Source of the DNA: Micromonospora vinacea
Lineage (GTDB): Bacteria; Actinomycetota; Actinomycetes; Mycobacteriales; Micromonosporaceae
DNA length: 64,000 nt
Direction: 5' to 3'
Assembly (NCBI RefSeq): GCF_015751785.1
Contig: NZ_JADOTY010000001.1
Coordinates: forward strand, 5,642,001 to 5,706,000
This document shows positions 52,692-61,161 of this stretch, in pieces (the stretch's first letter is position 1; each line of letters starts with the position of its first letter). The position numbers and the translations under genes were made by a program. The notes under the pieces were generated by a model that was given only the letters and a program-made list of their open reading frames with translations, was not told the origin of the DNA and did not search any database.

Positions 52692-53231
52692 GTGACCGAG
52701 AAGTTGCACCAGTTGGCGGCATTGCTGCAGGCTCGGGACGACCTGGACGCCAGGATCGCGGCGCTCACCGGGCGGTCAGCCCGGCCGGGTGACATCGGCG
52801 AGTTCATCGCCGCGCAGGTGTTCGACATCGAGCTGTCGGGTACGGCGGTCCAGGCTGGCTACGACGGGTTCTTCCGATCCGGTCCGCTTTCCGGTCGGAC
52901 CGTCAACGTCAAGGCCTACGGCGACGTGTTCACCGGCATCGACATCAGCCCACACCTCTGCGACTTCTACCTCATCTTCAGCGGTCCGCCCCGATCACTC
53001 GGCGCGGTGCGGCACCACCGGTGGCAGATCTCCGCGGCGTACCTCTTCGACACGCCCCGCCTGCTCGAGACGTTGGCCAGTCGGGGCGTCAAGGTCGGCA
53101 TCGCGACGAGCATTCGCCGGGCAGACCTCGACGGGGCTCTGATCTTCCCCGGCACCAACGGAACATCCCCGCTGCGTCTGACGCTCGAGCAGACGGCCCT
53201 GCTGAACCTGTTCGGCGCACACGTCACCTGA
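52692..53231 (+). CDS. DUF6998-type protein
   Basis: The product has 179 residues from the GTG at 52692 (V-T-E-K-L-H-Q-L-A-A-L-L-Q). The pattern PGDIGEFIAAQVFDIELS, GYDGFFRSGPLSGRTVNVK and FYLIFSGPP matches the DUF6998 family as I know it. The Asp...Val-x-Lys arrangement could reflect a restriction-endonuclease-like fold, but this is only a guess. The frame is open to 52560, but similarity begins at the chosen GTG. It stands alone on the plus strand; the 203 bases before it hold no gene. Confidence 0.6.
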   Translation: MTEKLHQLAALLQARDDLDARIAALTGRSARPGDIGEFIAAQVFDIELSGTAVQAGYDGFFRSGPLSGRTVNVKAYGDVFTGIDISPHLCDFYLIFSGPPRSLGAVRHHRWQISAAYLFDTPRLLETLASRGVKVGIATSIRRADLDGALIFPGTNGTSPLRLTLEQTALLNLFGAHVT

Positions 53232-53334
53232 TCCGTCGCGGTCGGGCGTCGCGAGCGGCGAACGCAATCTCCTCGACAAGTTCGCGCACACCCACTGGCC
53301 GTGGGACAGCCTGGTCGGTGCGTTCTCTCCGGGT

Positions 53335-53904
53335 CTAACCGCCGAAGCTCAGCGCCTGCCGCAGATCCACGTCCAGGCTCTCGTCGTACTGCGGATCGGG
53401 CTCAGCCCCAGCAGCGCTGAGGACGGTGCTGAAGAAGCATCTGGCGCCAACGGCGAGGATCACGCCGAAGATGTCCGCGTCATTGAGACCGTGACCGCGC
53501 AGGCCCGCGACGTCGGCTTCGGTGACGGAGTTCGCATCGGCCGCGACCTTTCCGGCGAAGTTGACTACTGCGACCTCCTGCGCGGAGAGACCGGCGCTGC
53601 CGTGGTCCGACGCGATGGCGGCGACGGTCGGCGCGTCGAAGAACTTGTCGCGTAGGACCTTTCCATGTGCCAGGCCGCAGTAGGAGGATTTCAGGGCCCG
53701 GGCCGCGGCGAGGGTCGCCAACTCATAGCGGCGCAGCTCCATCCCGGTCTTCACCGCACCGTTGAGCTGCTGCCATGCCAGGTACACCGCCGGGTTGTGG
53801 GCGAACAACCTGGTGTAGTTGGGCAGGTAGCCCATCGCCTTCGTGTCGGTATCGAACATCCGCTCGGTGTCCGGCGACTGCTCCGCCTGCTGCAGGAAAC
53901 TCAT
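53335..53904 (-). CDS. AhpD-like (carboxymuconolactone decarboxylase family) protein
   Basis: The product has 189 residues from an ATG preceded by GGGAGGAG. The family core is visible: MGYLPNYTRLFAHNPAVY, then RRYELATLAAARALKSSYC and GLAHGKVLRD. The active motif reads SSYCGLAHG, the C-x-x-H form of 'peroxidase-related' members instead of CxxC. It would act in peroxide or hydroperoxide handling. It lies between DUF6998 and pglW and is probably not part of the BREX system. Confidence 0.82.
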   Translation of the reverse strand: MSFLQQAEQSPDTERMFDTDTKAMGYLPNYTRLFAHNPAVYLAWQQLNGAVKTGMELRRYELATLAAARALKSSYCGLAHGKVLRDKFFDAPTVAAIASDHGSAGLSAQEVAVVNFAGKVAADANSVTEADVAGLRGHGLNDADIFGVILAVGARCFFSTVLSAAGAEPDPQYDESLDVDLRQALSFGG

Positions 53905-54029
53905 CCGACTCCTCCCATGCTTGACCCGGGACGGTACGCCGTTGGGACTGCGGACGCTGTCGGGAAATCGGCCGCGCACGGGGTGCCGCCACTTGACCTC
54001 CCGGCAATCCAGTCGACCACGGCAACCGG

Positions 54030-57000
54030 TCAGGAGGCTGCCACCGTGCTGCGGTGGGCGTTGACGACCCAGGCGTCCGGTAGGGCGATCCACTCGTTGT
54101 CGCCCACCCGCACCACCACACCGTCCAGCTTGGGCAGCAGCGCCGGATCCTCCATCGGGCAGAGCAGCCACACATTCCCCGCCCCACCGCGCGCCGCGTC
54201 AGCCACCTCGTGCAGCCTCTCCATCGCCCGGTACCGAGCCAGCACCGCCGCATCGTGCAGCAGCACCGGCCCATCCCCGGCCGACAGCATGGCGCGCAGC
54301 GACGGCACGGTGAGTTGCCACGCCTGCTCGACGTACTCCCCCAGTTTGATCGCCGCCCGCGACCCCTCCTGGGCGATGTCCGCGCTGAGCACGGTCTCCC
54401 ATGTCGGCTTCGGACGGGCGTCGACCAGGGCATGCAGGTGATTCAGGAAGCGTGCCGCCACGTTGATCGGCCGGGCGTCGAAGCGTCGCGCCAACTCCTC
54501 TCGGGCCAGGTGGTACCGGTTGAGGCGTACCGTCAGCGCCCGGAACCCACCCGCGGCCCGAGCGCCGGCCAGCCGCTCCTCGGCGCGCATCGCCGCCGCC
54601 AGTTCCGGAGACTCGGCCGTCCACCGGCTCGGCGTCGCGGTGACCGACGGACGCCGCTGGATGATCGACACCGAGGACGAGGCCGCGCGGGGCGGTGGCG
54701 AGACGTACCGGTCCCGGTCCCACCGCAGCTCGAAGCCAGCCTCGGCCAGTAGCCGATCCAGTTTGGGGTGGCCTGGCAGCGGGTCCAGCTCCGGGAAGCG
54801 CGCGGTGACCCGGTCGGCGACGTGCGTCGGGGTCAGCCCGCGCCGTCCGTCAGACGGGGTCGTCGGCGGCACCAGGCCGGCCTGGGCCAGCCGCAGCGCC
54901 CGCACCGGGTCGAGGTTGCGCGGGTAGAGCTCCAGCCGCGCGGTGGCGGCGGCCCGCTCGGAGGCCACTGCGGCGAGCAACACCCGCCGTCGTTCGTCGA
55001 ACGCCTCGGCCGCCCCGCCGGGCACGGTCACGGCCGCGAGGGTACGCAGCACTGTTGCGGGGCTGGGTAGCACCTCACTCGCGGCGAGTTTGTCGGCGGC
55101 CTTGCCGAGCGCGTCGGCATAGTCGAGCAGCGCCGGCGCGGCCGGGGTTTCCGGCGCGTCGTCATCGCTGACCTCCAACGCCACCAGCAGCCGGTCGCCG
55201 CGCGGGTGAGGCTTGCCGTCGATGTCGGCGCGGGAGTGCCGGCGCAGCAACAGTCGCGGCTCGTCGGCGAGCGCGTCGACCTCCACGGCGGCACGCACCG
55301 CCGCGACGGCCACCGCGAGACGCAGCTCGTCCCCAGTGCGCACCGAGCCGCGGCTACTCAGCAGCGCCGCGGCCAGCTCGGCGACGCCCATGACCCGGCC
55401 GCCGTCGTGCAACAGCTCGATGATCTGAGTACGCACGCTGGCGACCACCGGGATCTCGTGCCAGCGCTTGCGTTGCTTGCCGAGGATCTGCGCGACCCGA
55501 CCGGCGGTGACGCCCAGCGCGGAGGCCACCTGCGGCTGCTGCGGCCACAGCTGCAACGCCGGCAGCGCCCCTGACTCGTCGGGCAGGTGCAGCAGCAGCC
55601 GGGTGCCCTCGATCTCGGTGGCGTTGCGGCCATTCTTCGCCGGGACGAGCAGCGTGGCGATGGCGTCCAGGCCGACGCGTACCAGATCGGTGTCGCCGTG
55701 GCCGGCGGTGGTCTCGGTGGCCGCTTCTTCGCTGGCCGCCTTGCGGGCGGCGGGCGTGGTGGGCAGCGTTTCCCGCTCCCCCAGACGCTGCCGCCACTCC
55801 TTGACCCGGCGTTGCAGCTCCTGGCGGGTCTTCGCGCCTAGACCGGGCAGGTGGGCGAGCTTGTTGGAGACCGTGAGCAGCTCGCCGACGGTGGTGGCCT
55901 CCAGGCGGTGTGCGGCCGAGACCGCGCGTGGAGTGAGGCCGGCGGCCTCCAGGGCGGTTGCCCGGGTGGCCTTGCCGGCGGCCTCGTCGCGGGCCGCGGC
56001 GGCGACCTGCTCGTCCGGCTCGTCGACGTCCGGGTGCTCGGTGCCGACCGGGGTGCTCGCGTCCGAGCGGCGGAAGACGTCCTGCCAGGCGTCGCGCAGG
56101 TCCTTCAGCGACGCGTGGCGTCGACGGTGGTCGCGGTGCAGTGCCCGCTGAAAGAACTCCACGAGGCCGTCGCGGATCGCCGGGTCGAACGCCTCGGCGG
56201 CCAGCACCGGCGGACCGTCGGTGAGTTGCGGTTCGGTGCCGCCGTCGCCCCAGACGGGCAGCTCTCCGGACGCCATCTCGTGCAGGGTGACCGCGAGCGC
56301 GTACCACTCGGCGTGCTTGTCGTAGACGGGACGATTAGCAGCGCCGAGAAACGGGTCCAGATAGCGCGGAGTACCGGCGATGATCTCTTTGACCGAGACT
56401 CCGGCCAGGGAGAAGTCGAAGAGCACCAACTGCCTGGTGCGGTTGGGCCGGATCCGGATGGCGATGTTGTCCGGCTTGATATCGCGGTGATAGACGCCCT
56501 CGCCCTCCAGGTAGTCGAGGGCGCCAAAGAGGTAGTCGCTGTACGTCTCCAGCTCGTCAACCGTGAGCCGACCGTCGTCGCGCAGCTTGCGCGCCAGTGT
56601 GTGGTCGCCAGCGTGCTCAAGCACCACCACGGTGCGGTTGCCCAGTTGCAACGGCTCCGGTCGGGCCAGCCGGATCACCCGGGAGTCGGTGAGCGGGCTG
56701 AGCACCCGGGCCTCGTGGGCCAGCCGGGCGCCCTTCTCGTCGGAGAGCCCAACCTTCAGGACCTCTTCCCGCCGGGTGCGCTCGTTGAAGCCGAGGAACG
56801 CCCGACAGGTCGAACCGGTGCCGAGGCGGCGGACGATCTTCCACTCGCCGACTCGGTCGCCCCCACGCGCCTCCAGCGGGTCGGGTTGCTCGGGTGCCGG
56901 CTCCTCCGGGTGCACCGAACCCGGTGGTGGGCTGGTCAACTCGTCCTCGACGAGCTGGAGCATCTCGACGAAGTCGGCGACCGTGGTGAGCCGCTGGGCC

Positions 57001-58487
57001 GGGACAGGTGCGGTGGCGGCCTGGATCAACTCGTCGGCGAACTCGCTGATGCCGTCGGCAACAGCGGCGGCCCGCAGACCGTTGTCCCGAGCCAACCGGG
57101 CCAGCAGTTCGGGGCGCTTCGTGGCCGGTGGTTGACCGGTCAGGATCAGGTACGCCAGTGCGCCGAGGCCGAAGACATCCATCGCCACAGCGTCAGGAGT
57201 CGGCGCCGTCAACTCCGGAGCGAGGTACGCCTCGGCGGACCGCTCGATGTGTGCGGTCGCGTGCGAGGAGAGAGTCACTGGCTGGCCGCTGCTGCCGCCA
57301 GCGCTGTCCACGCCTCGGGTCGCCGCCTGCCAGTCACTGATCTGCAGCTGAGGCATCAGCCACGCTTCGTCGTCGCTGCCACCACGCCGCGCCCGGCCAG
57401 GGTTCACCAACACGCTGCGAGCAGAGAGCGCACGGTGGTGCAGCCGCCGACCGTGTGCGTACGCCACCGTCTCGGCAAGCTGGCGGATCATCGCGAGTCT
57501 GCTCAGCGCGTCGAGGCGGTCACCGTACTGGGCGATGTAATGGTCGAGACGCACCGACCGAGAGTCGTACCGGAAGATCAGCGCCGGGCCGGCCTCGTGC
57601 GACTCCATCGCGTCGACCTGCACGATGCCCGGGTGGTTGATGCCGTGCAGGGCCAGCATCTCGCGCTTGGCGGCACGTTCGATGCTGGCCCGTTCGGTCT
57701 GCACGGCGTTGCGCTCGACCAGGTAGATCCGCACCCGGCGCTGTTCGCGCTCCAGATCGCGGTGCCGCGCCTGGTGGTCCTGCCAGGTGGGGCCGACGTC
57801 GAACGGACGGGTCTCCAACTCCCACGCGCCGATCTGGCAGTGCCGGCGGCTACGGGCGATGCCCACGGCGTCGAGGAGGTCGGGCAACGCCGCCGACATC
57901 TCCTTAGTGACCCGCTGCCGTTCGTCCTGCGGTGGACGCTGCAGCAGCGAGGTGATCGCCGGCAACAGCCCCGGTTCGTGACCCGGGGCCGGCTCCGGAC
58001 CGAAGATGCCGTGGAGATGATGCTCCGACAGCTCCACCTTCAGGCCAGGCTTGGACAGGAACACCGCCGCCTGCACGAAGGGGATCCTGACCGGCTGACC
58101 CTTGCGTCGCGAGGCGGCCACCTGGAGCAGCGACTTGAGCTTCTTGGCCTTGGCGTCGGCTAGATGCAGCGGGTTGTCGAAGGTGCGGGTGCCGTTCGGG
58201 CCCTGGAGGATCCAGTTGGAGCCGCTGGATCGCAGACGGCCGTTCAGGCTCTTGATCTCGATGAGGTAGAGGCCGCCGGGCGCGGCGACCAACAGGTCGA
58301 CCTCGTAGGGGTGCCCGGTCTGGGCGGTGAAGGTGAAGTTCGACCAGGCGCGGTAGGGCTCACTGTCCGGCAGCAGCGCCTGGACGTGCGCCAGCGCCTC
58401 CCGCTCGTGCGCGAACTGCGACGGCGTGATCGTCGTCCAACGGCCCTCCTGCATTCCAGAGATCCTAGGGGCAGAGTGCCGAACCAT
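54030..58487 (-). CDS. pglW: BREX type 2 serine/threonine kinase PglW
   Basis: This is a 1,485-residue multidomain protein. (1) NERD nuclease-like domain with YEVDLLVAAPGG and LYLIEIKS (Asp 64, Glu 77, Lys 79). (2) A first kinase-like domain (about 230-510) whose catalytic loop reads LHHRALSARSVLVN, lacking the Asp of HRD. (3) A complete kinase domain (about 545-820) with RRLGTGSTCRAFLG, YHRDIKPDNIAIRI and LVLFDFSLAG. (4) A helix-hairpin-helix-like part (LAHLPGLGAKTRQELQ). (5) A long helical C-terminus with a helix-turn-helix-like stretch. PglW is the kinase of the Pgl/type 2 BREX system. The start may instead be the ATG at 58454. It is separated from pglX by 6 kb. Confidence 0.93.
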   Translation of the reverse strand: MVRHSAPRISGMQEGRWTTITPSQFAHEREALAHVQALLPDSEPYRAWSNFTFTAQTGHPYEVDLLVAAPGGLYLIEIKSLNGRLRSSGSNWILQGPNGTRTFDNPLHLADAKAKKLKSLLQVAASRRKGQPVRIPFVQAAVFLSKPGLKVELSEHHLHGIFGPEPAPGHEPGLLPAITSLLQRPPQDERQRVTKEMSAALPDLLDAVGIARSRRHCQIGAWELETRPFDVGPTWQDHQARHRDLEREQRRVRIYLVERNAVQTERASIERAAKREMLALHGINHPGIVQVDAMESHEAGPALIFRYDSRSVRLDHYIAQYGDRLDALSRLAMIRQLAETVAYAHGRRLHHRALSARSVLVNPGRARRGGSDDEAWLMPQLQISDWQAATRGVDSAGGSSGQPVTLSSHATAHIERSAEAYLAPELTAPTPDAVAMDVFGLGALAYLILTGQPPATKRPELLARLARDNGLRAAAVADGISEFADELIQAATAPVPAQRLTTVADFVEMLQLVEDELTSPPPGSVHPEEPAPEQPDPLEARGGDRVGEWKIVRRLGTGSTCRAFLGFNERTRREEVLKVGLSDEKGARLAHEARVLSPLTDSRVIRLARPEPLQLGNRTVVVLEHAGDHTLARKLRDDGRLTVDELETYSDYLFGALDYLEGEGVYHRDIKPDNIAIRIRPNRTRQLVLFDFSLAGVSVKEIIAGTPRYLDPFLGAANRPVYDKHAEWYALAVTLHEMASGELPVWGDGGTEPQLTDGPPVLAAEAFDPAIRDGLVEFFQRALHRDHRRRHASLKDLRDAWQDVFRRSDASTPVGTEHPDVDEPDEQVAAAARDEAAGKATRATALEAAGLTPRAVSAAHRLEATTVGELLTVSNKLAHLPGLGAKTRQELQRRVKEWRQRLGERETLPTTPAARKAASEEAATETTAGHGDTDLVRVGLDAIATLLVPAKNGRNATEIEGTRLLLHLPDESGALPALQLWPQQPQVASALGVTAGRVAQILGKQRKRWHEIPVVASVRTQIIELLHDGGRVMGVAELAAALLSSRGSVRTGDELRLAVAVAAVRAAVEVDALADEPRLLLRRHSRADIDGKPHPRGDRLLVALEVSDDDAPETPAAPALLDYADALGKAADKLAASEVLPSPATVLRTLAAVTVPGGAAEAFDERRRVLLAAVASERAAATARLELYPRNLDPVRALRLAQAGLVPPTTPSDGRRGLTPTHVADRVTARFPELDPLPGHPKLDRLLAEAGFELRWDRDRYVSPPPRAASSSVSIIQRRPSVTATPSRWTAESPELAAAMRAEERLAGARAAGGFRALTVRLNRYHLAREELARRFDARPINVAARFLNHLHALVDARPKPTWETVLSADIAQEGSRAAIKLGEYVEQAWQLTVPSLRAMLSAGDGPVLLHDAAVLARYRAMERLHEVADAARGGAGNVWLLCPMEDPALLPKLDGVVVRVGDNEWIALPDAWVVNAHRSTVAAS

Positions 58488-58506
58488 CGGGGACCCACCT
58501 GCGCAA

Positions 58507-59298
58507 TCAGAGCCTGGAGAGGATTTCTGCCTTCTTGGTCGTAAATTCGACCTCAGTCAGAATGCCTGCGTCACGCAGCTCGCCGAGTTGTCGGAGCTGC
58601 GCGATCGGGTCGACCCCAGTGGGTACTGGGGCGGGCGGCATCGCCGGCGCCATCGGCGGCAGGCCCGCGTAGTGATGGGTGTTCATCCGTTGCTGCTCGA
58701 CAAGCCGAGCTGCCTGCGCCGTTTGGTTGATCACCGCAACAGCCGCACGCGGATCGGGAAGGTCTTCCAGAACTACCAGTTCCAAGCCGTTCGTCCGCTG
58801 CACCTTCACGACGACGCTCCCGACCCCACGCGCCTTCTGGGTGAGTGACTGCCGCAGATCGACATCGACGACGTGTGCGATTGGCACCTGCTGCGCGTTT
58901 GTCGAAAGGACTCCCCGCTCGAAATACAGCATGGTTGCTGTCAACTTGTACCGACCAGCGCCGATGCCGGTAAGCGGTTGACCGACAGCGGACCACAGCA
59001 CACCCGGTTCGCCAGCGGGAGGCACCTGACGCGGCGGCGCGCTCGATGGCATGATCGGCGGGAGCGGGCCGGTCGCCTGCTGCACTTGCTGCACCTCGAC
59101 CACGACAGGCACGGCCGTTTCACCGGAATGCCGAAGGGCGGGGAGGTTTGCGGACCCCTGCTGTGGTGTGCCGTCGATGAACAACTGCCAACCGGGCGGC
59201 GGCGCGGGCCACGACGGGTCAGGTTGCCAACCAGCCGGCGGAATCCAACCTTCGGGAGCGGCTGGCCAACCGGGCGGGGTATTGAAACGCATTACCAT
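58507..59298 (-). CDS. PH-like domain protein with C-terminal SHOCT domain
   Basis: The product has 263 residues. The N-terminus carries repeated PP-x-GW units (FNTPPGWPAAPEGW, IPPAGWQPDPSW, APPPGWQLF) like actinobacterial DUF2510-type linkers. The middle (VGRYKL-like ATMLYFERGVLSTNAQQ, VDVDLRQSLTQKARGVG) is a bacterial PH (YdbS/YdbT-type) domain. The last 35 residues (DPIAQLRQLGELRDAGILTE) are a SHOCT motif. It is cytoplasmic or peripheral and of unknown function. The start is 19 bases beyond the pglW-side gap, upstream of pglW in the same direction. Confidence 0.75.
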   Translation of the reverse strand: MVMRFNTPPGWPAAPEGWIPPAGWQPDPSWPAPPPGWQLFIDGTPQQGSANLPALRHSGETAVPVVVEVQQVQQATGPLPPIMPSSAPPRQVPPAGEPGVLWSAVGQPLTGIGAGRYKLTATMLYFERGVLSTNAQQVPIAHVVDVDLRQSLTQKARGVGSVVVKVQRTNGLELVVLEDLPDPRAAVAVINQTAQAARLVEQQRMNTHHYAGLPPMAPAMPPAPVPTGVDPIAQLRQLGELRDAGILTEVEFTTKKAEILSRL

Positions 59299-59355
59299 TC
59301 AGGTGCCTTATCTGGTGAATTACTGTGTAAATGCTGCGGAGAGCCTACCGGCAGT

Positions 59356-59562
59356 TCAGCGCCCACAGTTCACCGAAACGACCGTGCCGGGTAGTCCGAG
59401 TCGACTCAAGTTTTCGACGTATGCGGACAGTGGGCGCCGTTCGACCAGACTGATCTCTACCGGCAGCGCCGTGGACAGATCGCGAGATCCACCCCGGACA
59501 CCGATACTCCGAGGGACCTCCGGTAGTAGCCGGTGCGCCCCGCTGATGACACGGGTCAGCAT
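59356..59562 (-). CDS. Small hypothetical ORF, uncertain
   Basis: This 68-codon frame (M-L-T-R-V-I-S-G-A-H) is the only candidate in the 303-base gap 59299-59601. Its composition is plausible (LPVEISLVERRPLSAYVENL), but codon bias is only moderate and no ribosome binding site was seen. An in-frame TAG lies 30 bases before the start. It may be a remnant. Nothing else is seen in the gap. Confidence 0.3.
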   Translation of the reverse strand: MLTRVISGAHRLLPEVPRSIGVRGGSRDLSTALPVEISLVERRPLSAYVENLSRLGLPGTVVSVNCGR

Positions 59563-59601
59563 CTTGGGAACATCCGGTGACTCGGCGATCTACCGGGCGT
59601 A

Positions 59602-60333
59602 TCAGTGCGGCGCGCCGCCCACGATGGACCCCGGCGCTGGCCTTCCCGTCCAGGCCCACATTTCCAGCGCATCCCGGTCGACGAGCGTGATGTTGAGCTG
59701 CCGGGCTATCTGAATTCCGTCGCCCGCGGTGAAGAAGCTGTTAGTCACGAGCATGCAGATCTCGCCACCGTGGATGTCTCGGCAGGTGCCGGCGAACCGC
59801 TGGATCGCGGCACTGCCCACCCGGTTGCTGGGGTTCTGCCGCTTGCACTGCACCACGACGCGTCGACCGTCGGGGGCGATCGCCAGGACGTCCGCTCCCC
59901 GGTCACCGGGGCCGCCGCACACTGTCACGTTCCGAAACCCGGACGCGACCAGGATCCGGGCGAACCACTGCTCGAACTCGGGGCCGCTCATCGTGTCGGT
60001 CACCGCGATCAGCCTGTCCCGCTGGGCCTGATCGGCCCGCTCGCGGGCACGCTGCTTCGAGATGAGAAGACCGATCGTGGCCGCCGCCATTACGACGAGG
60101 CTCACCAGGAGAGCGGACCAGTATGGATGCCGCTGCACGAAATCGATGACCATGCGGAGGAGCACGAAAGCGACGACGGCACACAGTGCCAGAGCCCAGC
60201 CGTTGGCAGATCTGCCGCCACCGGCCACGCGGCGGACCGTCGATCTGCGCCGAACGCTGCCCGTGCGCCGCCTTCGGTAGTGCGCTCGAACCCGCGCGCC
60301 ACCCTTCCTGGTGTGGGACCTGACATACGGCAC
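59602..60333 (-). CDS. Membrane-anchored Mrr-type restriction endonuclease-like protein
   Basis: The product has 243 residues. A basic N-terminus (HYRRRRTGSVRRRSTVRR) and two hydrophobic helices (GWALALCAVVAFVLLRMVI and WSALLVSLVVMAAATIGLLI) precede an Mrr_cat domain: MSGPEFEQWFARILVASGF, GGPGDRGADVLAI and RRVVVQCKRQ (Asp, then Gln-x-Lys), followed by GGEICMLVTNSFF. The domain should face the cytoplasm. I chose the GTG at 60333 because GGGGAGG precedes it at good spacing. Possible role in cutting methylated or foreign DNA. It lies at the right margin of the defence island. Confidence 0.8.
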   Translation of the reverse strand: MPYVRSHTRKGGARVRAHYRRRRTGSVRRRSTVRRVAGGGRSANGWALALCAVVAFVLLRMVIDFVQRHPYWSALLVSLVVMAAATIGLLISKQRARERADQAQRDRLIAVTDTMSGPEFEQWFARILVASGFRNVTVCGGPGDRGADVLAIAPDGRRVVVQCKRQNPSNRVGSAAIQRFAGTCRDIHGGEICMLVTNSFFTAGDGIQIARQLNITLVDRDALEMWAWTGRPAPGSIVGGAPH

Positions 60334-60474
60334 GAGGCACCTCCCCGGTCGAGGAAGCCCCAGTGTCGCGGTAGCGTGCGACAAACCCCCTGCACGACCG
60401 TCGACAGTGTCCGGTACCCGTCAGCCGCCGTTCCCACATAGGAGGGCCCGCGGCGGCCCCCGGCACCGCCGCAC

Positions 60475-61047
60475 TCAGGCGGCGGGCACCTCAGACGCTG
60501 CGGTGGACCGGTCGACCAACGCCCTCCGCAGCGTCGCGGACTGCTCCACCGACCCCCCGCGCACCCCCAGACTGCGCCGGGCCGCCCGGTAGTACCCGTC
60601 GCGGGCCTCGTCGACGCGGGTCAGCATCTCCATCACGTCCGACGGCGGCTCGACGATTCCCCGGGCGAGCCGTTCGACCTGCCAGATCGCATCCCGCCAG
60701 GTGGCGGCGGCGGCAACCGTCGGCTGGTCGCCGAGCAGCAGCAGGTTCTCCCAGACGATGGTGCGCCGAGCGTCCGCCTCGGCCAGCCGGGCCAGCCCCT
60801 CCTCGCGGTCGATGGGGTGGCTCCGCGATCCCGGCCGGTGGTCGGCCGTCAGGCGCAGCGCCACCGCGTGGCTTTCCTTGAGGGCGTGCGCGTAGTCGAC
60901 GTACGCGTCGAGCCGCCGCTCGTCCCAGCGGACGCTCTGGCTTCGCCGCCACCGCGCGCGGTCGGCGAGGGAGGTGGCGAGGATCGTGCCCAGGGTGCCA
61001 ACCAGGACGCCGAGGAGCGCCGGAAGCTGCGTCAAAAGATCGCTCAC
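60475..61047 (-). CDS. Hypothetical protein with one N-terminal membrane helix
   Basis: The product has 190 residues from the GTG at 61047 (V-S-D-L-L-T-Q-L-P). One membrane helix (LPALLGVLVGTLGTILATSL) is followed by a charged helical cytoplasmic domain beginning RWRRSQSVRWDERRLDAYVD. This type is frequent in actinobacteria and has no assigned function. It stands 114 bases downstream of the ABC exporter permease on the same strand. Confidence 0.62.
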   Translation of the reverse strand: MSDLLTQLPALLGVLVGTLGTILATSLADRARWRRSQSVRWDERRLDAYVDYAHALKESHAVALRLTADHRPGSRSHPIDREEGLARLAEADARRTIVWENLLLLGDQPTVAAAATWRDAIWQVERLARGIVEPPSDVMEMLTRVDEARDGYYRAARRSLGVRGGSVEQSATLRRALVDRSTAASEVPAA

Positions 61048-61161
61048 GCGGTCGAGGCTGCCAGCCCCGGGCAACCCCGTCCGCTCCGGCCCGCGCCCAC
61101 GGACTGCCCGATCCTGGCCTGAATGATCGGTGGCAGCTCAGTAACGACGGAGGAACGTGGC

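Noticed and set aside
55851..58163. 770-codon plus-strand open frame
   Set aside because: Antisense to pglW; composition is that of a GC-rich shadow frame.
58488..58506. Separate promoter for pglW in the gap after the PH/SHOCT gene
   Set aside because: Only 19 bases are available; any pglW promoter would have to lie inside the upstream gene, and no motif was convincing.
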